Below are positions 59,784-64,000 of a stretch of DNA of 64,000 nt, one piece after another. This DNA comes from Metellina segmentata (lineage: Eukaryota > Arthropoda > Arachnida > Araneae > Tetragnathidae), in assembly GCA_947359465.1 (NCBI GenBank), contig OX375873.1, positions 88,520,478 to 88,584,477 on the forward strand. Direction: 5' to 3'. A model generated the notes under the pieces. It ran no database searches. It was not told the DNA's origin and saw nothing but the letters and a program-made list of their open reading frames with translations. Position 1 is the first letter of the stretch; each line of letters starts with the position of its first letter. Both the position numbers and the translations under genes were made by a program.

Positions 59784-60432
59784 TCTCTACTATTATAAAA
59801 GGAAGTTCGTGTATTGGCTGTCCTGACGAATCTATGGCACTTACACTAATGAAATTTGGCACACATGTAGTCCGTATTTTTTGCAATTTTATAGTCCACC
59901 CCGAATTTTAAAATTTAATCTAGAACATTTGAATGAAATTTAATTATTATAGTTTTCTTTGGAATGGCAACAGCATAAAGAAATGACAGATTCTGAATTT
60001 ATTTCTTCTGTTTTCATTTTGCGAGGAGGGATAATTTTCCAACAGACGATAAAAAAACCAAAGTTTTAACTTTAGTTATGTAGTTCCTTTTTTCTATCTC
60101 CTAGACCATTAAAGTTAGTAAAAATTTCAACGGATTCGAAATCTGTGGAAAATTTTGACACCAGATAGATACCTTATACGTTTGATTTTCTTTTAATAAA
60201 TAACATTTCAATTAAATATTTATATTCTTTGATTTGCGAAGCAAACCAAAGAATATAAATATTTGCAATGTGACGGGCAATGTGACCTCCACGAAAAGAA
60301 CTGTCACACGGGCAATTCCGTTATGTTTGTTATCCAATAGGCTACGAATCGCTATTTGGTTTGCTTCACAAACCAATAACCCCACAAAAGTAACTGGCAC
60401 GGGCAACGCCGGGCTAGCCACGTAGTGGCTAG
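59784..60432 (+). mobile_element. Non-autonomous Helitron, family H1 (649 bp)
   Basis: TCTCTACTATTATAAAAGG start, shared H1 body, and a 3' hairpin tagccacgtagtggcta merging into the terminal CTAG followed by T. The flanking base on the left is T rather than A, a small departure from the usual target. Confidence 0.87.
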
Positions 60433-62709
60433 TATTTAATAGTTGCAATTTGATCCGTTTTTCTAAAAGCTGTCTTTCAGAGCGATTTAAACGAATCGTT
60501 CAGCACACTGAGTTCTCTTTATAACGTAGATTACATAATGCTTATTCATTATTTGTTTTAATCTGAAAACGCTTATTTTTTTAATCAGTATGAAAAGAAA
60601 TGTCAGTATTTATTCTTCATTTCAGATTGTATTTCTATCAGAAAAATCAAATAAATGTGTTCGTATTTGTTTATAAAATATAAACTGATATTTAAATATA
60701 ATTTAAAAAAAAAACACGGATTCCTTTAAGTGTATATTTGAAAACATGACGGTAAAAGTTCTAGAAGAACGACAAGGAAATATTTATATTTAAGGATATT
60801 AATACAAACAAAAGGGAATTATTTTTATACACCAATTTATTAAAAGCAACCACTTTTAATTTCTAAGAGCAGAGTATTTTTCTATGTAGTTTTGAGCTCG
60901 TTCAAATCACCTATTATTTAAAACTTGAAAATAAGCAGCATGAAGTTGAATTACCTGTTTTTCTGAGATTAACTGGTATTCTAACTTTTTTATTCAATTA
61001 TCTAGTCATTTGTGCAACTTATTTGTGAATTTCCTCGATTGTTTTGCGTTTTAATGACTCGTCAGTTGTTTGGTTGCATTGGCTTCGATTTCTACGTTTC
61101 TTATTTGATCTCGGTGTTCTCGAAACTCAAAAAACTACTGGAGTGGCTACAGTTGCAGAAACAAGAAAAGTGGGAAAGAATTTAAGGATGCGCAAAGACG
61201 CTCAAATGTCACCTATCAACTTTCTAAAAAGCTGATAAATTGATTAAAAGCGAAGGAAGAACAAAACAGGTTCAAAAGGGGGACTTAGAAAAGTACAAAT
61301 GATAGTTTCTTTTGTTGAAACAAAACATGAAAATATTTAGGGCTTATTATGACAATATACTTTTTCACAAATATTTTCATACAAAGGTCTTTTATTATAA
61401 AGACGATGATAATATCTTGTGTTTGTATAGATGGATGCAAACTAGTTAGAGAGTGTCCAAATTATTTCATCCAAATTCGGTAAATTTAAAAAAAAAATTA
61501 TTTTTTGATACTTTGTATATTTTACCCTATGGGTTCGTTAATTTTTTGAGAAATTTTTAATACATTACATTTTACGTTTTGTATACTACTTTTAATTTAC
61601 AACGAAGTTGACTCCCAAGATTGGGTTTGATTTTATGAATCAGATGTTTTCTGCTATTTTACATGATAGGACAGATCTCATTCAAAATCTATTTTTATAA
61701 ATAATTTTTAATCTGAACCAAATTATTTGTGATAACTTACAAAAAAGTTTTTTCCGTGACACTTTTATAAAGTGTAATCCAATTTTGTTTTTTTAGAATG
61801 CTAAGACAGTTTAATCGATGGGACTTTTTTTTCTCTGAATTTAAAAACTATTTCTCTCTCTACTTTTTCTGCTTGGTAATCTATTTTTGTGGCAATAAGC
61901 ATAAATGGGTTAAAACTGTGTTCAAATAAGTTATCTATAAATAATACATTATATATATAGAATTTGTAGTCAATATATTTGGTCTGTACATTTTTGTGCA
62001 AGATTTTAGATTCGAATCGAAATAACTATAAATAGCACTCGTTCTTGGAAAAAGATCAATAACTAGTTTTCTTTCGGAAACGTATAATGACTGTTGGATC
62101 TAATCATTGGTTGTCTAGTCACGGCTAACTGCATTGATAAAAAAAAAACTCTGTATCGGCTGTCCGGATTTGAAAATTCCTGGTTACAGTACTAGTTTTA
62201 CTTTTCCTCCAGAGATGAATGCCAACCCTATTTTATTTCGCCATTCTGATGAAAGTTGAAAATGAAAACATTTGCATTAGATAAATGCACTGTGCATTTA
62301 ATTTTGAAATCTCCAAATCTTTAAATTTATTATTTCGAAACAAATGACAGTAAAATTAGTTTTTTAAATCAAATAATAGTTTCCTCTCGAAAAAGGAATG
62401 TGCACATACACAATAAACTTTTAGGAGAAGATGAACGAAATGTATACGTTTTAAATGCTCATCTTCGAGTCAACCCCAAATGGAATTTTCAAAATATAAT
62501 TCAACGACATTTGTATTCACTAGTTCTCTTTCAACAAGGGTTGACGGACAGCGCCCCAAAAAACAATTTTTATAAGTACAAGTCGTAATACAGCGACAAA
62601 AGACATATAGGAAATCCTGACAGATGCCATCAGAAGTTTTTCACCGATATATTTAGCCGTGTTCCAGTATCACTCTCGATCTATGTTTTCACAAAATTCT
62701 TAAACTCTA
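60433..62709. other. Intergenic
   Basis: AT-rich with several chance frames of ~60 codons; nothing recognised. Confidence 0.5.
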
Positions 62710-63395
62710 TCTCTAATATTATAAAAGGAAGTGTTTGTTTGTTTCGCGGCCACAAAATCCAGACGATCTATGGTACTTACAGCAATGAGACTTGGCACAC
62801 AGGTAGTCCAAATTTTTTGCAATTTTTGGGTCGCGGCGAAATTTTAAATTTCAATTAAAAAAATTTTTTAAATGAATTTATTAGTTTTATTCTCTACCTG
62901 GTTCTTCAAAGCCTTTCTTCAGCGAAAGAAAAATAACCCCAATCTTGACTTTTCAACCCACGTGACCTTGCAGTCAGCCTTGGAACCATGGCAAGTTTTT
63001 TTTATCGCCCCGGAGAACGCTCATAAAATTTTCTTTACGTTTCCAATTTCATTTTGCACGCGGAGAAAAAATTTTTTTCGTTTCCGCTTTGATTTTGCTC
63101 TGAATGTTTTTCCAGCCAGACGATAAGTCTTTTAACTATAGTCACAGTTCTTTTTTCTATCTCCTAGACCGTTAAATATAGAGCCTTACAACAGATTTGG
63201 AATCTGCGGAAAATTTCAATTTAGATTGATACCAAAAAATATTTTCTTTAATAAAAATAATAAAAATTTCTTTAATGAATAATTTATTAATTGAATATAT
63301 CTTCTACGGATTTGAAATCTGCGGAAAATTTGACACCAGATTAATACTTTACACCACAGGTACGGGCAACGCCGGGCTAGCCACGCAGTGGCTAG
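62710..63395 (+). mobile_element. Non-autonomous Helitron, family H1 (686 bp)
   Basis: Starts TCTCTAATATTATAAAAGG after an A and ends ccacgcagtggctag before T. The hairpin tagccacgcagtggcta and upstream cgggcaacgccgggc match the 59784 copy. An 84-codon frame inside has no counterpart motif. Confidence 0.9.
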
Positions 63396-63865
63396 TCACA
63401 AATATTTGGTTTGAAAATTCTCATTTTGAATATTCAACTTTCACATGTTCTCAACATTAAGATTTCGCATGTGTTTTAAAGCATACAAAAGGATTAACTT
63501 TTATAGCTAATGTGAAGTTGTGTTAGAGAGAAAATACACGGGCCTTGTCTATATGCATAGTTTAGATTTATACATTGTTTTATTGAATCAAAAAATCATG
63601 AAACACTTCCGCTATCTCAATAAACCCTCAAGGCGGTTGATATGATGGCCTTAGTGATCGATATGCACAAAAAACATACTGCATCGCAATTTTACGCTTG
63701 AGGTGGAAGCGTAAACATTTCATGGCAGAAACCTCTTAATTACATAGACTTGTCGAAAACAAAGATAGCAGAATTGCAGTCACTTGACCTTGTTTTCATT
63801 CCAGTTCTGTCAATAGTCGTCGCTGGCTTTATCAAACTTCACTTTGGGTACATAGCATACACAGC
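63396..63865. other. Intergenic, rising GC toward the right edge
   Basis: From about 63600 the sequence becomes less AT-rich, as might precede a gene. No core promoter element recognised. Confidence 0.45.
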
Positions 63866-64000
63866 ATGAGGGGAAGAGAAATTTGGAAAGAAATGGGCCT
63901 TTGTGAGGATTGTAAGGATCGATTGCGAGGAGAGTTTGCGTGTTGTACCGTTGTTGACAGGTGGCCTGGTAACATGGTGGTACGAAGTTGCAATAAGAGT
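63866..64000 (+). CDS. Possible 5' end of a gene running off the window
   Basis: An ATG at 63866 opens 45 codons without a stop to the window end. The start reads MRGREIWKEMGLCEDCKDRL and includes CEDC and CC. Base composition is far less AT-rich than anywhere in the preceding 10 kb. No family recognised. It could be a first exon or a chance frame in a repeat. Confidence 0.35.
   Translation, partial: MRGREIWKEMGLCEDCKDRLRGEFACCTVVDRWPGNMVVRSCNKS

Noticed and set aside
60234..60448. Paired 63- and 78-codon frames on opposite strands
   Set aside because: Both arise from the GC-richer 3' part of the H1 Helitron.

Overview
The window is an AT-rich piece of an animal nuclear genome, almost certainly arthropod and most probably a spider. 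The organism call is inference. It rests on long TE-filled introns, on tRNA-derived SINEs, Helitrons and Tc1/mariner relics of kinds common in spiders, and on a Gag whose start resembles spider Gag proteins I remember. No bacterial-type genes, CRISPR arrays or rRNA/tRNA genes were seen.

Layout. (1) 1-9769: a tandem of young Ty3/gypsy retroelements on the + strand, arranged as [partial internal region]-LTR-[complete internal region]-LTR. The left copy is cut by the window edge and shares the middle LTR with the right copy. The 1443-codon Gag-Pol has integrase before reverse transcriptase and a SCAN-like Gag, the hallmarks of Gmr1-like elements. (2) 10.3-44.7 kb, minus strand: the first ~1000 codons of CFAP44 (WDR52), a ciliary/flagellar WD40 and coiled-coil protein. 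I place 20 exons by reading frame, splice sites and phase. The 3' part of the gene is off the left edge, so the retroelement tandem lies antisense in a CFAP44 intron or replaces its 3' end. (3) 45.2-52.3 kb, plus strand: RNF11, a small membrane-anchored RING-H2 protein, with three coding exons and a ~1.8 kb 3' UTR. RNF11 and CFAP44 start codons are 426 bp apart and divergent, which suggests a shared bidirectional promoter. (4) 52.4-63.9 kb: gene-poor and repeat-rich, with three Helitrons, a hAT element nested in one of them, a cluster of at least six SINE copies and an inverted-repeat element. A less AT-rich open frame starts at 63866 and runs off the right edge.

The CFAP44 introns hold a stack of mobile elements. 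They include a decayed Polinton/adintovirus-like relic (about 16.66-22.83 kb) with divergent inverted ends, integrase remains and virion-gene-like fragments. There is also a Tc1-like transposase pseudogene carrying a 267-bp segment in three tandem copies, a ~970-bp palindrome, and a duplicated ~270-bp unit whose two copies were each hit by a different transposon (Helitron, Tigger). Several insertions keep exact target-site duplications.

All protein identifications are by eye from remembered family sequences; no search or alignment was run. Exon limits are predictions from GT/AG sites and phase.
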